Below are positions 37,812 through 46,678 of a stretch of DNA of 64,000 bases, in pieces. Each line of letters begins with the position of its first letter. Position 1 is the first letter of the stretch. A program made the position numbers and the translations under genes. The notes beneath the pieces were generated by a model that had not been told where the DNA came from, did not search any database, and saw only the letters and a program-made list of their open reading frames with translations. Source of the DNA: DATIRA01 sp963766505 (GTDB taxonomy: Bacteria > Pseudomonadota > Gammaproteobacteria > Steroidobacterales > Steroidobacteraceae); contig CAVYAL010000005.1 of assembly GCA_963766505.1 (NCBI GenBank), positions 1,054,001 to 1,118,000 on the forward strand, read 5' to 3'.

Positions 37812-39194
37812 TCAGCCGCCCGTGGACGGCGGCGACCGGCGGGTGATCAGGTAGAGCAGCACCAGCGCAGGCAAGCCCAGCGCCGAGGTGTACACGAAGA
37901 ACCACGGGTAACCGATCGCGTCCACGACGAATCCCGAGGTGCCCATCAGCAGCTTGCCGGGCAGCGCATACATCGAAGAGAACAGCGCGTACTGGGTCGC
38001 CGTGTACGCGGCGCTCGTCAGGCTCGACAGATATGCGATCAGCGCGGTCCCGGCGACGCCCATCGCGAGGTTGTCCGCGCTCACCACCATCGCGAGCCCC
38101 GCGATTCCCGGATCCCCCTGCCAGGCGAGCGTCATGAAGAGCAGGTTCGATCCGATCACCAGGATGCTGCCGAGCGCGAGTGAACGAACAGTACCGAGCT
38201 TCGCCACCGCGACTCCGCCGAGCACGGTGCCGAGGATCGACATCACGACGCCGAAGCCCTTGGCCACGGCCGCGATCTCCTTGAGCGTGTAGCCGATATC
38301 CAGGTAGAACGGGTTCGCCATCACGCCCATCGTGAAGTCGGTCAGGCGATAGCTGGCGATGAAGGCGAGTATCAGCAGCGCGAGGCTCGTGCCGTAGCGC
38401 GACAGGAAGTCGGTCAGCGGGCACACGACTGCGCCGACGAACCAGGACCCGAGCTGGCGGGCGAAGTCAGGCCAGTGGGCCCGGCTCTGGAGCCAGTCGA
38501 TCACGCGCTCCTCCTGGGCGATCGTGCGCTCGGACACCGACGGCCGCGGCTCGGCGATCAACAGCGTCGTCAGCACGCCCACGCCGACGCAGCCCGCCAT
38601 CGCCGTGTAGGCGGCGGTCCAGCCGAAATCCGCCGCGATCCAGAGCGCTCCCGCGCTTCCGACCATGATCGCGATGCGGTATCCGAGCTGGTACGCAGCG
38701 GCCATCACGCCCTGCATCGGCTGCGGCGCAGTCTCGATACGCCAGGCATCGATCGCGATGTCCTGCGTCGCGGACGAAAAGGCCACCAGCAGCGCCAGCG
38801 CCGCCATCACGCCGAGATGCGCGGTCGGGTCGGTATGCGCCAAGCGGAACAGGCCTAAGGCGATCCCGGCCTGAGCGAGCAGCATCCAGCTGCGCCGGCG
38901 GCCGAGCAGGCGGCCGAGCAGCGGTAGCGCGAGCCGGTCCACGACCGGTGCCCAGAAGAACTTGATCGAGTAGATGATGCCGACCCAGGAAAGCATGCCG
39001 ATCGTGGCCCGCTCGATGCCGACCTCGCGCAGCCACGCGGAGAGCGTCGAGAACACCAGCATGAACGGCAGCCCGGCTGAGAAGCCGAGGAACAGCATCG
39101 CAAGCACGCGCCGGTCCCGGTACGCGCCGAGCGCGTCCAGCCAGCCCAGCCACCCGCTGCGCGGCCCGCCGGGCGCGTTGCCGCCTGCGCTCAC
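37812..39194 (-). CDS. ampG: AmpG-like muropeptide MFS transporter
   Basis: Permease of 460 aa with about 12 to 14 transmembrane helices. Family features: FLGFSAGLPFMLVFSTLSAW, IKFFWAPVVDRL, LGRRRSWMLLAQ, SSATQDIAIDAWRIE and YALFSSMYALPGKLLMGTSG. AmpG imports anhydro-muropeptides for cell-wall recycling and beta-lactamase signalling. The start is GTG 39194, overlapping the stop of the exonuclease III gene (GTGA), so the two are translationally coupled. Other open codons further upstream lie inside that gene. Confidence 0.9.
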   Translation of the reverse strand: MSAGGNAPGGPRSGWLGWLDALGAYRDRRVLAMLFLGFSAGLPFMLVFSTLSAWLREVGIERATIGMLSWVGIIYSIKFFWAPVVDRLALPLLGRLLGRRRSWMLLAQAGIALGLFRLAHTDPTAHLGVMAALALLVAFSSATQDIAIDAWRIETAPQPMQGVMAAAYQLGYRIAIMVGSAGALWIAADFGWTAAYTAMAGCVGVGVLTTLLIAEPRPSVSERTIAQEERVIDWLQSRAHWPDFARQLGSWFVGAVVCPLTDFLSRYGTSLALLILAFIASYRLTDFTMGVMANPFYLDIGYTLKEIAAVAKGFGVVMSILGTVLGGVAVAKLGTVRSLALGSILVIGSNLLFMTLAWQGDPGIAGLAMVVSADNLAMGVAGTALIAYLSSLTSAAYTATQYALFSSMYALPGKLLMGTSGFVVDAIGYPWFFVYTSALGLPALVLLYLITRRSPPSTGG

Positions 39195-39958
39195 AGGTCG
39201 TAATCGACGGTAAGTGGCGCGTGGTCGGAGAAGCGCTGCGCCTTGTAGATCGCCGCCGCCTGCACGCTGCCACGCAGCCGCGGGCTCAGCACCTGGTAGT
39301 CGATCCGCCAGCCGACGTTCTTCTGCCAGGCCTGCCCCCTGTTCGACCACCAGGTGTACTGCTCGGGCTCGGCATTGACCTCACGGAACCCGTCCACGTA
39401 GCCGGCCTCGTCGAACAACTGGTCCAGCCACGCCCGCTCCTCGGGCAGGAAGCCCGAGTTCTTCTGGTTCGCGCGCCAGTTCTTCAGGTCGATGGGCCTG
39501 TGCGCGATGTTCCAGTCGCCGCACAGGATGTAATCGCGTCGCCTGCGCTTCAGCGCGCGCAGGTACGGCATGAACTCGTCGAGGAAGCGGAATTTCGCCT
39601 GCTGACGCTCCTCGCTGGAGGAGCCCGAGGGCATGTACAGCGAGACGACGCTCAGGCCCTTGAACTGCAGCTCGACGTAGCGACCTTCGGCGTCGAATTC
39701 GCGGGATCCGTAACCGGCGATCACCCTGTCAGGCTTGCGCCTGGAGTAGATCGCGACGCCGCTGTAGCCCTTCCTCTCGGCGTCGAAGTAGTGGCAGTGA
39801 TAGCCGTGCGGATGGAAGACCGGGTCCTCGAGCTGCTCGAGCTGCGCCTTGGTTTCCTGCACGCAGACGACGTCCGCGTCCTGCCCGTCCATCCAGTCGA
39901 AGAAACCCTTGCGCGCCGCCGAGCGGATGCCGTTCGCGTTCAGGGTGACGATGCGCAT
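39191..39958 (-). CDS. xthA: Exodeoxyribonuclease III (AP endonuclease family 1)
   Basis: Protein of 255 aa that cuts at abasic sites and degrades DNA 3' ends. Mg-binding and catalytic motifs: VTLNANGIRSA, VCVQETKAQLEQLEDPVF, YSGVAIYSR, SLYMPSGS, LCGDWNIAHRPIDLKNW, NVGWRIDYQVLSP and the C-terminal FSDHAPLTVDYDL. ATG 39958 begins MRIVTLNANG as usual. Only 22 bp separate it from the divergent pyrE ATG. Confidence 0.94.
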   Translation of the reverse strand: MRIVTLNANGIRSAARKGFFDWMDGQDADVVCVQETKAQLEQLEDPVFHPHGYHCHYFDAERKGYSGVAIYSRRKPDRVIAGYGSREFDAEGRYVELQFKGLSVVSLYMPSGSSSEERQQAKFRFLDEFMPYLRALKRRRRDYILCGDWNIAHRPIDLKNWRANQKNSGFLPEERAWLDQLFDEAGYVDGFREVNAEPEQYTWWSNRGQAWQKNVGWRIDYQVLSPRLRGSVQAAAIYKAQRFSDHAPLTVDYDL

Positions 39959-39980
39959 GGGCGCGCAGTATAAAGTACGC
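39945..39980. promoter_or_regulatory. Overlapping divergent promoter of xthA and pyrE
   Basis: On the plus strand GTGACG (39945-39950), 18-bp spacer and TATAAA (39969-39974) place the start site at about 39981, the pyrE ATG itself. On the minus strand the same DNA offers TATACT (39972-39967), placing the start within a few bases of the xthA ATG at 39958. Neither gene has a Shine-Dalgarno sequence here. Leaderless transcripts from a shared -10 region are inferred. Confidence 0.5.
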
Positions 39981-40613
39981 ATGCACCAGCCAGACTTCAT
40001 CCGACTGTGTCTCGACCTCGGCGTGTTGCGCTTTGGCCAGTTCACGCTCAAGTCCGGTCGCGTGAGCCCCTATTTCTTCAACGCGGGGCTGTTCAACACC
40101 GGCGCGGCGATCGCTGCGCTCGGCCGTTTCTACGCCCATGCCGCGGCGATTTCCGGCATCGAGTTCGACATGCTGTTCGGACCGGCCTACAAGGGCATCC
40201 CGCTCGTGACCGCCACCGCGTCGGCGCTGGCCGAGCACGAGCGGCGCAACCTGCCCTTCGCGTTCAACCGCAAGGAAGCCAAGGACCATGGCGAGGGCGG
40301 CACGATCATCGGCGCGCCGCTGCGCGGCCGCGTGCTGATCGTCGACGACGTGATCACCGCCGGCACGGCCATCCGGGAAGCGGTCGAGATCATCGTTGCG
40401 CAGGGCGCGAGCCCGGCGGGCGTACTGATCGCGCTGGACCGCGAGGAACGCGGCCAGGGCGAGCGCTCCGCGGTGCAGGAGGTCCGGGAGACGCTGGGCC
40501 TGCCGGTCGTCAGCGTGCTGCGCCTCAAGGACCTGCTCGAGCATCTCGAAGGCACGGGAGAGGCCGAGGTCCTCGAGTCGGTCCGGAGCTACCGCGACCG
40601 GTATGGCGTATGA
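39981..40613 (+). CDS. pyrE: Orotate phosphoribosyltransferase
   Basis: Converts orotate plus PRPP to OMP in pyrimidine synthesis. Protein of 210 aa: N-terminal FGQFTLKSGRVSPYFFNAGL, FDMLFGPAYKGIPLVT, FNRKEAKDHGEGGTIIG, and the PRPP loop VLIVDDVITAGTAIREA (residues about 120-136). Length and all catalytic segments are normal. The start MHQPDFIRLCLDLGVL aligns with known PyrE N-termini, supporting ATG 39981 despite the lack of a ribosome-binding site. Confidence 0.94.
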   Translation: MHQPDFIRLCLDLGVLRFGQFTLKSGRVSPYFFNAGLFNTGAAIAALGRFYAHAAAISGIEFDMLFGPAYKGIPLVTATASALAEHERRNLPFAFNRKEAKDHGEGGTIIGAPLRGRVLIVDDVITAGTAIREAVEIIVAQGASPAGVLIALDREERGQGERSAVQEVRETLGLPVVSVLRLKDLLEHLEGTGEAEVLESVRSYRDRYGV

Positions 40614-40696
40614 GCAGGGCCGTCGTTCGACGCAGTTCACAAAGCTGGAGGCGCGCTCTAGGGGCCCGCGAGCTTGCAGGCGCACAATCCCGAGCC

Positions 40697-41359
40697 ATGT
40701 GCGGGAGCCATGACTTCAGGCTATGCCTGGCCGCGGCGCTGGTCGCCGGCCTGCTGCACGCCGGCGCCGCTGGCGCGGCGCAGGGCGGCAACCAGGGCAA
40801 GGAAGCGTTCTATCGCTGCCGGGACGCCCGCGGGCAGCAGCACCTCGGGCAGAGCATTCCGCCCGCATGCATGGACCGCGATGTGGACATCCTCGACGAC
40901 AGCGGCCGCGTGATCCGGACGATGCCCGGTCGGGCCTCGCTCGAGGCCGAGGCACGCCGCAAGGCGGAGGCCGAGCACGCGCAGCGCGCCAGCGAGATGG
41001 CCCGGCAGCGAGACCGGACCCTGCTCGCAACCTACCTGAGCGTGGCCGACATCGAGCGCCTGCGCGACCAGCGGCTCGAGCTGCTCGAGCAGCAGTCCGA
41101 GGTCACCCGCCAGTACATCGTCAACCTGCGCGAACGCGAGGGTCGCCTGATGCAGGAGGCCGCGAGGTTCCGCCCCTACAGCGACAAGAGCAACGCGCCT
41201 GCACTGCCCGAAAACCTGGCCGAGGAAATCGTGAACACGGTGAACGGCCTGCAGGTCTACGAGCAGGAACTCGCCAAGAACACCGACGAGCAGGCCCGCG
41301 TGCAGCAGGAATTCGGCGACGACATCGCCCGCTTCAGGGAGCTGAAGGGCGTCAACTAG
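40697..41359 (+). CDS. Secreted DUF4124-like coiled-coil protein
   Basis: Protein of 220 aa. I prefer ATG 40697 since MCGSHDFRLCLAAALVAGLL makes a signal peptide; ATG 40611 (overlapping pyrE) gives a longer basic leader. N-terminal domain FYRCRDARGQQHLGQSIPPA CMDRD resembles DUF4124. It is followed by about 120 residues of charged coiled coil (LEAEARRKAEAEHAQRASEM, RLRDQRLELLEQQSEV). Periplasmic, function unknown. Its stop overlaps the convergent dut gene by 8 bp. Confidence 0.72.
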   Translation: MCGSHDFRLCLAAALVAGLLHAGAAGAAQGGNQGKEAFYRCRDARGQQHLGQSIPPACMDRDVDILDDSGRVIRTMPGRASLEAEARRKAEAEHAQRASEMARQRDRTLLATYLSVADIERLRDQRLELLEQQSEVTRQYIVNLREREGRLMQEAARFRPYSDKSNAPALPENLAEEIVNTVNGLQVYEQELAKNTDEQARVQQEFGDDIARFRELKGVN

Positions 41360-41828
41360 TCCCGGAGCTGCCGAAGCCGCCCGAACCGCGCCGGCTCTCG
41401 GTGAACTCCTCGACGACTTCCAGAGCCACCTGCACCACCGGGACGACGACCATCTGCGCGATCCGCTCGCCGGGCGAGATCGTGTAGGCGGCGCTCCCCC
41501 GGTTCCAGCAGGACACCATCAACTGTCCCTGGTAGTCCGAGTCGATCAGGCCCACCAGGTTGCCGAGCACAACGCCGTGGCGGTGTCCGAGCCCCGAGCG
41601 GGGCAGGATCACCGCAGCGTATCCCGCGTCCTCGAGATGGATCGCGATACCGGTGGGAACGAGCTCCGTCTGTCCGGGCGCGAGCGTGACGGGACCATCG
41701 ATGCAGGCGCGCAGGTCGAGTCCCGCCGAGCCCTCGGTCGCGTAGTGCGGCAGTGGAAACTCCTGGCCGATGCGCGGATCGAGCAGCTTCACCTGCAACG
41801 ATCGACGCGGCCCGTCGGGCATGCTCAC
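41352..41828 (-). CDS. dut: Deoxyuridine 5'-triphosphate nucleotidohydrolase
   Basis: Hydrolyses dUTP to dUMP. The five trimeric-dUTPase motifs are present: EGSAGLDLRA (1), PRSGLGHRHGVVLGN (2), GLIDSDYQGQL (3), SPGERIAQMVVVPV (4) and RGSGGFGSSGTS (5). Start may be GTG 41828 or ATG 41822 (MPDGPRRSLQVKLLDPR); GGTGAGAG lies just upstream. It follows coaBC by 15 bp, an arrangement common in gammaproteobacteria. Confidence 0.94.
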   Translation of the reverse strand: MSMPDGPRRSLQVKLLDPRIGQEFPLPHYATEGSAGLDLRACIDGPVTLAPGQTELVPTGIAIHLEDAGYAAVILPRSGLGHRHGVVLGNLVGLIDSDYQGQLMVSCWNRGSAAYTISPGERIAQMVVVPVVQVALEVVEEFTESRRGSGGFGSSGTS

Positions 41829-41843
41829 GATTCTCTCACCGGC

Positions 41844-43082
41844 TCACCGCGCCTGGACCGCGACGACGCGGCCCGGCCGCTCCCGGCCGGACGCGGCATA
41901 CCGCTCGGCGATCAGCTCGACGAGACGCCGGGCGAGCTCCCGCTTCGGCGCACGCGCGAGTTCCCGTGCGCCGCCCGGCCAGTAGACCGTCAATGCGTTG
42001 TCGTCGCAGTCGAAGGCCAGCCCGTCACCGACCTGGTTTGCGGCGATCATGTCGAGGTTCTTGGCGCGGAGCTTGGCGAGCGCGTTGCGCTCGACGTCCT
42101 GGGTCTCGGCCGCGAACCCGACCGTGAAAGGCCGCGGCGTGCGCACCGCGACGGTGCCGAGTATGTCCGGCGTGCGTGACATCGAGAGCGTCATCGTGTC
42201 GCTGGTCTTCTTGATCTTCTGCGCCGCCGTCTCGGCGGGACGGTAGTCGGATACGGCCGCCGCCGCGATGAAGATGTCCGTGCCGGGGAGCTGCTCGTCC
42301 ACCGCAGTGAGCATCTGGTCCGCTGACTCGACGTCGATGCGTCGTACACCGGGAGGCGTCGGCAGGTTGACGGGGCCACTCACCAGCAGCACTTCCGCGC
42401 CGGCGTCGCGGGCCGCGGCCGCGACCGCGTAGCCCATCTTTCCGGAGCTGCGGTTGGTGATGAAGCGGACCGGGTCGATGCGCTCGCGCGTCGGGCCCGC
42501 AGTGATGACGACCTTGCGACCCGCAAGCAAGCCGTTCCCCAAGGCGGGGAGCACCGCGCCGGCCAGCTCCTCGGGCTCGAGCATCCGGCCCGGCCCACTC
42601 TCACCGCAGGCCTGCCCGCCCTCGGCCGGACCGAGGATCGAGATCCCACGCGAACGCAGCGTCTCGACATTCGCCTGGGTCGCCGGATTGACCCACATCA
42701 GCCGGTTCATCGCAGGGGCGAGACTGATCGGCGCGTCGGTCGCGAGACAGAGCGTCGCGAGCAGGTCGTCGGCCAGGCCGTGCGCGAGCCGTGCGATGAA
42801 GTCCGCCGTGGCCGGCGCGACGAGCACGCGGTCGGCCCAGCGCGCGAGCTCGATGTGACCCATCGCCGCCTCGGCCGCCTCGTCCCAGAGGTCCGAGCGC
42901 ACCGGGCGACCCGAGAGCGCCTGGAAGGTCTGCGGCGTGACGAAACGGCGCGCGCCGGCCGTCATGACGACCTGTACCTCTGCGCCTCCATCACGAAGCC
43001 GTCGCAGCAGTTCGGCGCTCTTGTACGCGGCGATGCCGCCGGTCACGCCGAGCAGGATCCGGATGGGCGCCGAGGGCTGCAT
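41844..43082 (-). CDS. coaBC: CoaBC: phosphopantothenoylcysteine decarboxylase / synthetase
   Basis: Bifunctional coenzyme A enzyme of 412 aa. The FMN-dependent CoaC half has ILLGVTGGIAAYKSAELLRR, LARWADRVLVAPATADFIAR, LAPAMNRLMW and GESGPGRMLEPEE. The CoaB half has VVITAGPTRERIDPVRFITN, SSGKMGYAVA, AAAVSDYRPAETAAQKIKK and FAAETQDVERNALAKL. ATG 43082 fits family N-termini; the open frame extends 36 nt further without support. Operon with dut. Confidence 0.94.
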   Translation of the reverse strand: MQPSAPIRILLGVTGGIAAYKSAELLRRLRDGGAEVQVVMTAGARRFVTPQTFQALSGRPVRSDLWDEAAEAAMGHIELARWADRVLVAPATADFIARLAHGLADDLLATLCLATDAPISLAPAMNRLMWVNPATQANVETLRSRGISILGPAEGGQACGESGPGRMLEPEELAGAVLPALGNGLLAGRKVVITAGPTRERIDPVRFITNRSSGKMGYAVAAAARDAGAEVLLVSGPVNLPTPPGVRRIDVESADQMLTAVDEQLPGTDIFIAAAAVSDYRPAETAAQKIKKTSDTMTLSMSRTPDILGTVAVRTPRPFTVGFAAETQDVERNALAKLRAKNLDMIAANQVGDGLAFDCDDNALTVYWPGGARELARAPKRELARRLVELIAERYAASGRERPGRVVAVQAR

Positions 43083-43180
43083 GGCCGGATTATGGGGCGC
43101 GACCCGATCGAGCCGCAAAGGGGAAATCCGCGACCGGGGCCCAGTGGTCTGAGCTCATAACCGGCCGGACTGAGCGGATT

Positions 43181-43996
43181 TCAGCGCTGGCAGCGCGGAC
43201 AGTAGTAGGTCGAGCGCTGTCCCTGCACGATGTGGCGCACCGGCGCTGCGCAGCGCCGGCAGGGCTCGCCCCCGCGTTCGTAGACGTAGAGCTCCTGGCG
43301 GAAATACCCGGGAGCCCCCTGCGCGCTGACGTAATCGCGCAGCGTGGTCCCGCCGTGGCGGATGGCGCCTTCGAGCACCTCCCGCACCGCCCCGACGAGC
43401 CGCCCGAGGCGCTCCTCACCGACCCGGCCTGCGGCACGGCGCGGATGTATGCCCGCATGGAACAGCGCCTCGCTCGCGTAGATGTTGCCGACCCCGACCA
43501 CGACGCGCTGGTCCATCAGGAACTGCTTCAGCGCGACGCGGCGGCCGCGCGCCTTGCGTGCGAGGTAGTCGGCATCGAATTGCGGACCGAGCGGCTCAGG
43601 TCCCAGCGAGGCGAGCAGCGGGTGCCGCGCCGGGTCCTCGCGCGTCCAGTGCAGGCTTCCGAAGCGCCGCGGGTCGTTGAATCGCAGGCACCGGCCGTCG
43701 TCCAGCAGCAGGTCGTAGTGGTCGTGCTTGCCGGGCTCGATGCCGGAGTCGAGCACCCGCAGGCTGCCGGACATCCCAAGATGCAGGATCAGCGTGCCGC
43801 TCTCGAGCCGCAGCAACAGGTACTTGGCCCGGCGTCCCGTCGACAGCACGCGCTGCCCGGCGACCGCTCGGCCGACCGCAGGGCCGACCGGCCATCGCAG
43901 GCGCCGCTCGCGCAGAACCAGCTGATCTATCCGTCGCCCGCGCAGGGCGCCCTCGATGCCGCGGCGAGTGGTCTCGACTTCGGGAAGTTCGGGCAT
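43181..43996 (-). CDS. mutM: Formamidopyrimidine-DNA glycosylase
   Basis: Removes 8-oxoguanine. Protein of 271 aa: catalytic N-terminus MPELPEVETTRRGIEGALRG (Pro2, Glu3), Lys region LILHLGMSGSLRVL, H2TH helix GVGNIYASEALFHAGIHPRR, and the C-terminal zinc finger CRRCAAPVRHIVQGQRSTYY CPRC. All catalytic residues are present. It lies downstream of rpmB-rpmG but beyond their terminator. Confidence 0.95.
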   Translation of the reverse strand: MPELPEVETTRRGIEGALRGRRIDQLVLRERRLRWPVGPAVGRAVAGQRVLSTGRRAKYLLLRLESGTLILHLGMSGSLRVLDSGIEPGKHDHYDLLLDDGRCLRFNDPRRFGSLHWTREDPARHPLLASLGPEPLGPQFDADYLARKARGRRVALKQFLMDQRVVVGVGNIYASEALFHAGIHPRRAAGRVGEERLGRLVGAVREVLEGAIRHGGTTLRDYVSAQGAPGYFRQELYVYERGGEPCRRCAAPVRHIVQGQRSTYYCPRCQR

Positions 43997-44040
43997 GGGC
44001 TCGACGAGCGGTTCGGCCGGCCGGCCGGTCCCCGGAGACG

Positions 44041-44062
44041 AAAAACCCGCCGACGGCGGGTT
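44041..44062 (-). terminator. Intrinsic terminator of rpmB-rpmG
   Basis: On the minus strand, stem CCCGCC / GGCGGG with a GTC loop (extended by AA/TT) is followed directly by TTTTT, 33 bp after the rpmG stop. Confidence 0.85.
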
Positions 44063-44092
44063 CTTCGATCTCGCTGGCGGCCGGCGGGAGCC

Positions 44093-44248
44093 TTACTTGA
44101 TCTTGGCTTCCTTGTAGGCGACGTGCTTGCGCGCCTTGGGGTCGAACTTCTTCACCTCGAGCTTCTCCGGGTGGAGCTTCTTGTTCTTGGTCGTGGTGTA
44201 GAAGTGGCCCGTGCCGGCCGTTGAAACGAGCTTGATCTTGTCACGCAT
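44093..44248 (-). CDS. rpmG: 50S ribosomal protein L33
   Basis: Ribosomal protein of 51 aa. Reads MRDKIKLVSTAGTGHFYTTT then KNKKLHPEKLEVKKFDPKAR KHVAYKEAKIK, the standard L33 sequence pattern without the four zinc cysteines. ATG 44248 has AGGAC upstream. Pairs with rpmB 16 bp upstream. Confidence 0.96.
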   Translation of the reverse strand: MRDKIKLVSTAGTGHFYTTTKNKKLHPEKLEVKKFDPKARKHVAYKEAKIK

Positions 44249-44264
44249 GATCCTGTCCTCCGCT

Positions 44265-44501
44265 TCAGACCTTCACGCCCTGGGCGCGAAGCTCGGCGAC
44301 CACGGTTTCGATGCCCTTCTTCTCGATCGTGCGCAGGCCGTGGCCTGACACCTTCAGGCGCACCCAGCGCTTCTCGCTCTCGAGCCAGAAACGCTGCTTG
44401 TGCAGGTTCGGCAGGAAGCGGCGACGCCTTCTGTTGTTCGCGTGCGAGACCGTGTTGCCGGTCGTCGGCCCTTTGCCGGTGATCTGACAGATTTTCGACA
44501 T
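44265..44501 (-). CDS. rpmB: 50S ribosomal protein L28
   Basis: Ribosomal protein of 78 aa: MSKICQITGKGPTTGNTVSH, NNRRRRRFLPNLHKQRFWLE and LKVSGHGLRTIEKKGI. ATG 44501 lies behind GAGGATCC. An in-frame upstream extension across the intergenic region is not credible. Confidence 0.96.
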   Translation of the reverse strand: MSKICQITGKGPTTGNTVSHANNRRRRRFLPNLHKQRFWLESEKRWVRLKVSGHGLRTIEKKGIETVVAELRAQGVKV

Positions 44502-44671
44502 GGCTGGATCCTCAAGCCTGGAGTCCCGGCGCTGTTGCCGGACCCCGGAAAACGAGCCGGGCTTTATACCAGCAGAGCGAGGCCCGGGCAAGGCGGCAGG
44601 GCACCGGCAGCCGCGGGCCGCCCCGGCCTGCCAGCCGCATCTGCAACATAAGATATTGAGTCTACTGATTT

Positions 44672-45346
44672 TTAGAGCAGCCCGCGCTCCGCGAACGATA
44701 CGCAGCTGCCGTCGCCGACAACGACGTGGTCGAGCACCCGTATGTCCACCAGCGCCAGCGCGTCCCGGAGCCGTTGCGTGATCAGCTCGTCCGCCTGCGA
44801 GGGCTCGGCCACGCCCGAGGGGTGGTTGTGCGCGAGTATCACGGCCGCGGCGTTGCGGGCGAGCGCCAGCTTGACGATTTCCCGGGGATGCACGCTCGCG
44901 CCGTCGATGGTCCCGCGGAACACCTCGTCGAAGCAGATCACGCGGTGGCGGTTGTCCAGGAACAGGCAGCAGAACACCTCGTGCTCCCGGTCCCGCAGCT
45001 GGGTGCGCAGGAATTCCCGCGTCGCCCGCGGGTTCGCGAGCGGGGGGCCACTGCGCATCTGCTCTGCGTAGTGCCGGCGCGAGAGCTCGAGCGCGGCCTG
45101 CAGCAGCGCGTAGCGCGCGAGGCCGAGACCGCGCACGCTGCAGAACGCTGGCCGATCCGCCGTGAACAGCCCGCGCAGCGACCGGAACTCGAGCAGCAGC
45201 TGCCGGGCGGTATCGAGCGCGGAACGCCCGGGTGAGCCGGTCTGCAGCAGCACGGCCAGCAGTTCCGCCTCGGTGAGCGCCTGCGCGCCGAGCGTGAGCA
45301 GCTTCTCGCGCGGCCGTTCGGTTTCGGGCCAGTGGCTGAGTCTCAT
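44672..45346 (-). CDS. radC: RadC family JAMM protein
   Basis: Protein of 224 aa with an N-terminal HhH-like part (REKLLTLGAQALTEAELLAV, GSPGRSALDTARQLL) and a C-terminal JAMM metallo domain: EVFCCLFLDNRHRVICFDEV and the zinc motif ILAHNHPSGVAEPSQAD. Despite the historical name, a repair role is not supported in E. coli; the biochemical activity is unknown. Gene order radC-rpmB-rpmG is conserved in gammaproteobacteria. Confidence 0.93.
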   Translation of the reverse strand: MRLSHWPETERPREKLLTLGAQALTEAELLAVLLQTGSPGRSALDTARQLLLEFRSLRGLFTADRPAFCSVRGLGLARYALLQAALELSRRHYAEQMRSGPPLANPRATREFLRTQLRDREHEVFCCLFLDNRHRVICFDEVFRGTIDGASVHPREIVKLALARNAAAVILAHNHPSGVAEPSQADELITQRLRDALALVDIRVLDHVVVGDGSCVSFAERGLL

Positions 45347-45473
45347 GGGCCTGTTCCTCGGGGTGGCCCATGCTGCTGCAGCACCCGCCGTGCAGGCACG
45401 CCGGAAAAGCGACGGATCCCCGGAGATTCGCGCCGGCGCGGCCGGAGCCGCCCTCCGCCGTCCGGGTGGCCGG

Positions 45474-45959
45474 TCAGCGACCGGCGAACTTGCCGCGCAG
45501 CGCCGCGGCCACGGCGGGATGCACGAACTCGCTGACGTTGCCGCCGAGGCTCGCGATTTCCCGGATCAGCGTCGAGGAAACGAAGTTGTACTGCTCGGTC
45601 GGCGTCAGGAACACGGTCTCGACCTCGCCATCGAGGTGCCGGCTCATCGTCGCGAGCTGGAACTCGAACTCGAAATCCGACACGGCCCGAAGCCCGCGCA
45701 TGATCACGTTGAGCCCCTGCTCGCGCGCAAAATCGACAGTGAGTCCCGTGTAGCCCGAGACCTCCACGTTTGGCAGATCCGCGACGACCTCGCGCGCGAG
45801 CGCGACGCGCTCCTGCAGCGAGAACAGCGGCGCCTTGGACGGATTGGCCGCGATCGCGATCACGACCCGGTCGAAGATCCGGCAGGCCCGCCGCACCAGG
45901 TCCAGGTGACCATGCGTGATGGGATCGAAGGTCCCCGGATACATCGCGCTGCTGCCCAT
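45474..45959 (-). CDS. coaD: Phosphopantetheine adenylyltransferase
   Basis: Penultimate step of coenzyme A synthesis. Protein of 161 aa: nucleotidyltransferase motif AMYPGTFDPITHGHLDLVRR, VVIAIAANPSKAPLFSLQER, VIMRGLRAVSDFEFEFQLA and the C-terminal NFVSSTLIREIASLGGNVSE. ATG 45959 starts MGSSAMYPGTFDP. It follows rsmD by 20 bp, a widespread pairing. Confidence 0.95.
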   Translation of the reverse strand: MGSSAMYPGTFDPITHGHLDLVRRACRIFDRVVIAIAANPSKAPLFSLQERVALAREVVADLPNVEVSGYTGLTVDFAREQGLNVIMRGLRAVSDFEFEFQLATMSRHLDGEVETVFLTPTEQYNFVSSTLIREIASLGGNVSEFVHPAVAAALRGKFAGR

Positions 45960-45979
45960 CGCTCCCCCCAGCCCAGTTC

Positions 45980-46594
45980 CTAGTTCTTGGTGACTTCGCG
46001 CCGCGCCAGATGATAGCCCACCCCGCCAGCCCGCCCGCTGCGCAGCAGCGTCCATCCTGGCGGCAAGGCGGGTTCCCCGGCGCCCGCCGAATCCTCGAGA
46101 TAGGCGAGCCCGCCGGGCCGGAGCCAGCCACGCTCGTCGAGGATCCGGCAGACCCCCTCGAGCACTCCGGTGCCGTAGGGCGGGTCCAGGAAGACGATGT
46201 CGAACGGCTCGGAGGGGCCGGACAGGAACGCCGGCACGTCGGCCCGGACCACGCGGCCTGCTTCCGCTCCCAGCCCCCGGAGCGCCGCCTCGAGCGACCG
46301 CGTCGCAAGCGGGTCCGCATCGACGAACACGACCTCCCGCGCCCCGCGGGACAGCGCCTCGATCCCGAGTGCGCCGCTGCCGGCGTACAGGTCCAGGCAG
46401 CGGCTGCCCGCTGTATCCAGCTGCAGCCAGTTGAACAGCGTCTCGCGCACGCGGTCCGGCGTCGGACGGATCCCCGTCCCGGCGGGAAACTCGAGCCTGC
46501 GGCCCCGCCAGCGGCCGCCGATGATGCGCAGCTGCCCTCCGGCGCCGGGCCCCCGCCCCCCGGGGCGGGCCCTCGAATTCTTGCGTTGGGTCAC
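45980..46594 (-). CDS. rsmD: 16S rRNA (guanine(966)-N2)-methyltransferase
   Basis: Protein of 204 aa from GTG 46594. RsmD hallmarks: LRIIGGRWRGRRLEFPAGTG, IRPTPDRVRETLFNWLQ, CLDLYAGSGALGIEALSRGA, VVFVDADPLATRSLEAAL and catalytic FDIVFLDPPYGTGVL. The N-terminal 20 residues are Arg/Gly-rich. Divergent from the lipase gene. Confidence 0.94.
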   Translation of the reverse strand: MTQRKNSRARPGGRGPGAGGQLRIIGGRWRGRRLEFPAGTGIRPTPDRVRETLFNWLQLDTAGSRCLDLYAGSGALGIEALSRGAREVVFVDADPLATRSLEAALRGLGAEAGRVVRADVPAFLSGPSEPFDIVFLDPPYGTGVLEGVCRILDERGWLRPGGLAYLEDSAGAGEPALPPGWTLLRSGRAGGVGYHLARREVTKN

Positions 46595-46678
46595 GCCGCA
46601 AGCGTAGGCTTCGGAGGGTTGATTTCACAACGCGCGAACCAACGCGCGGTCCGGCATTTAAAGAGGGGATGAAATTCC

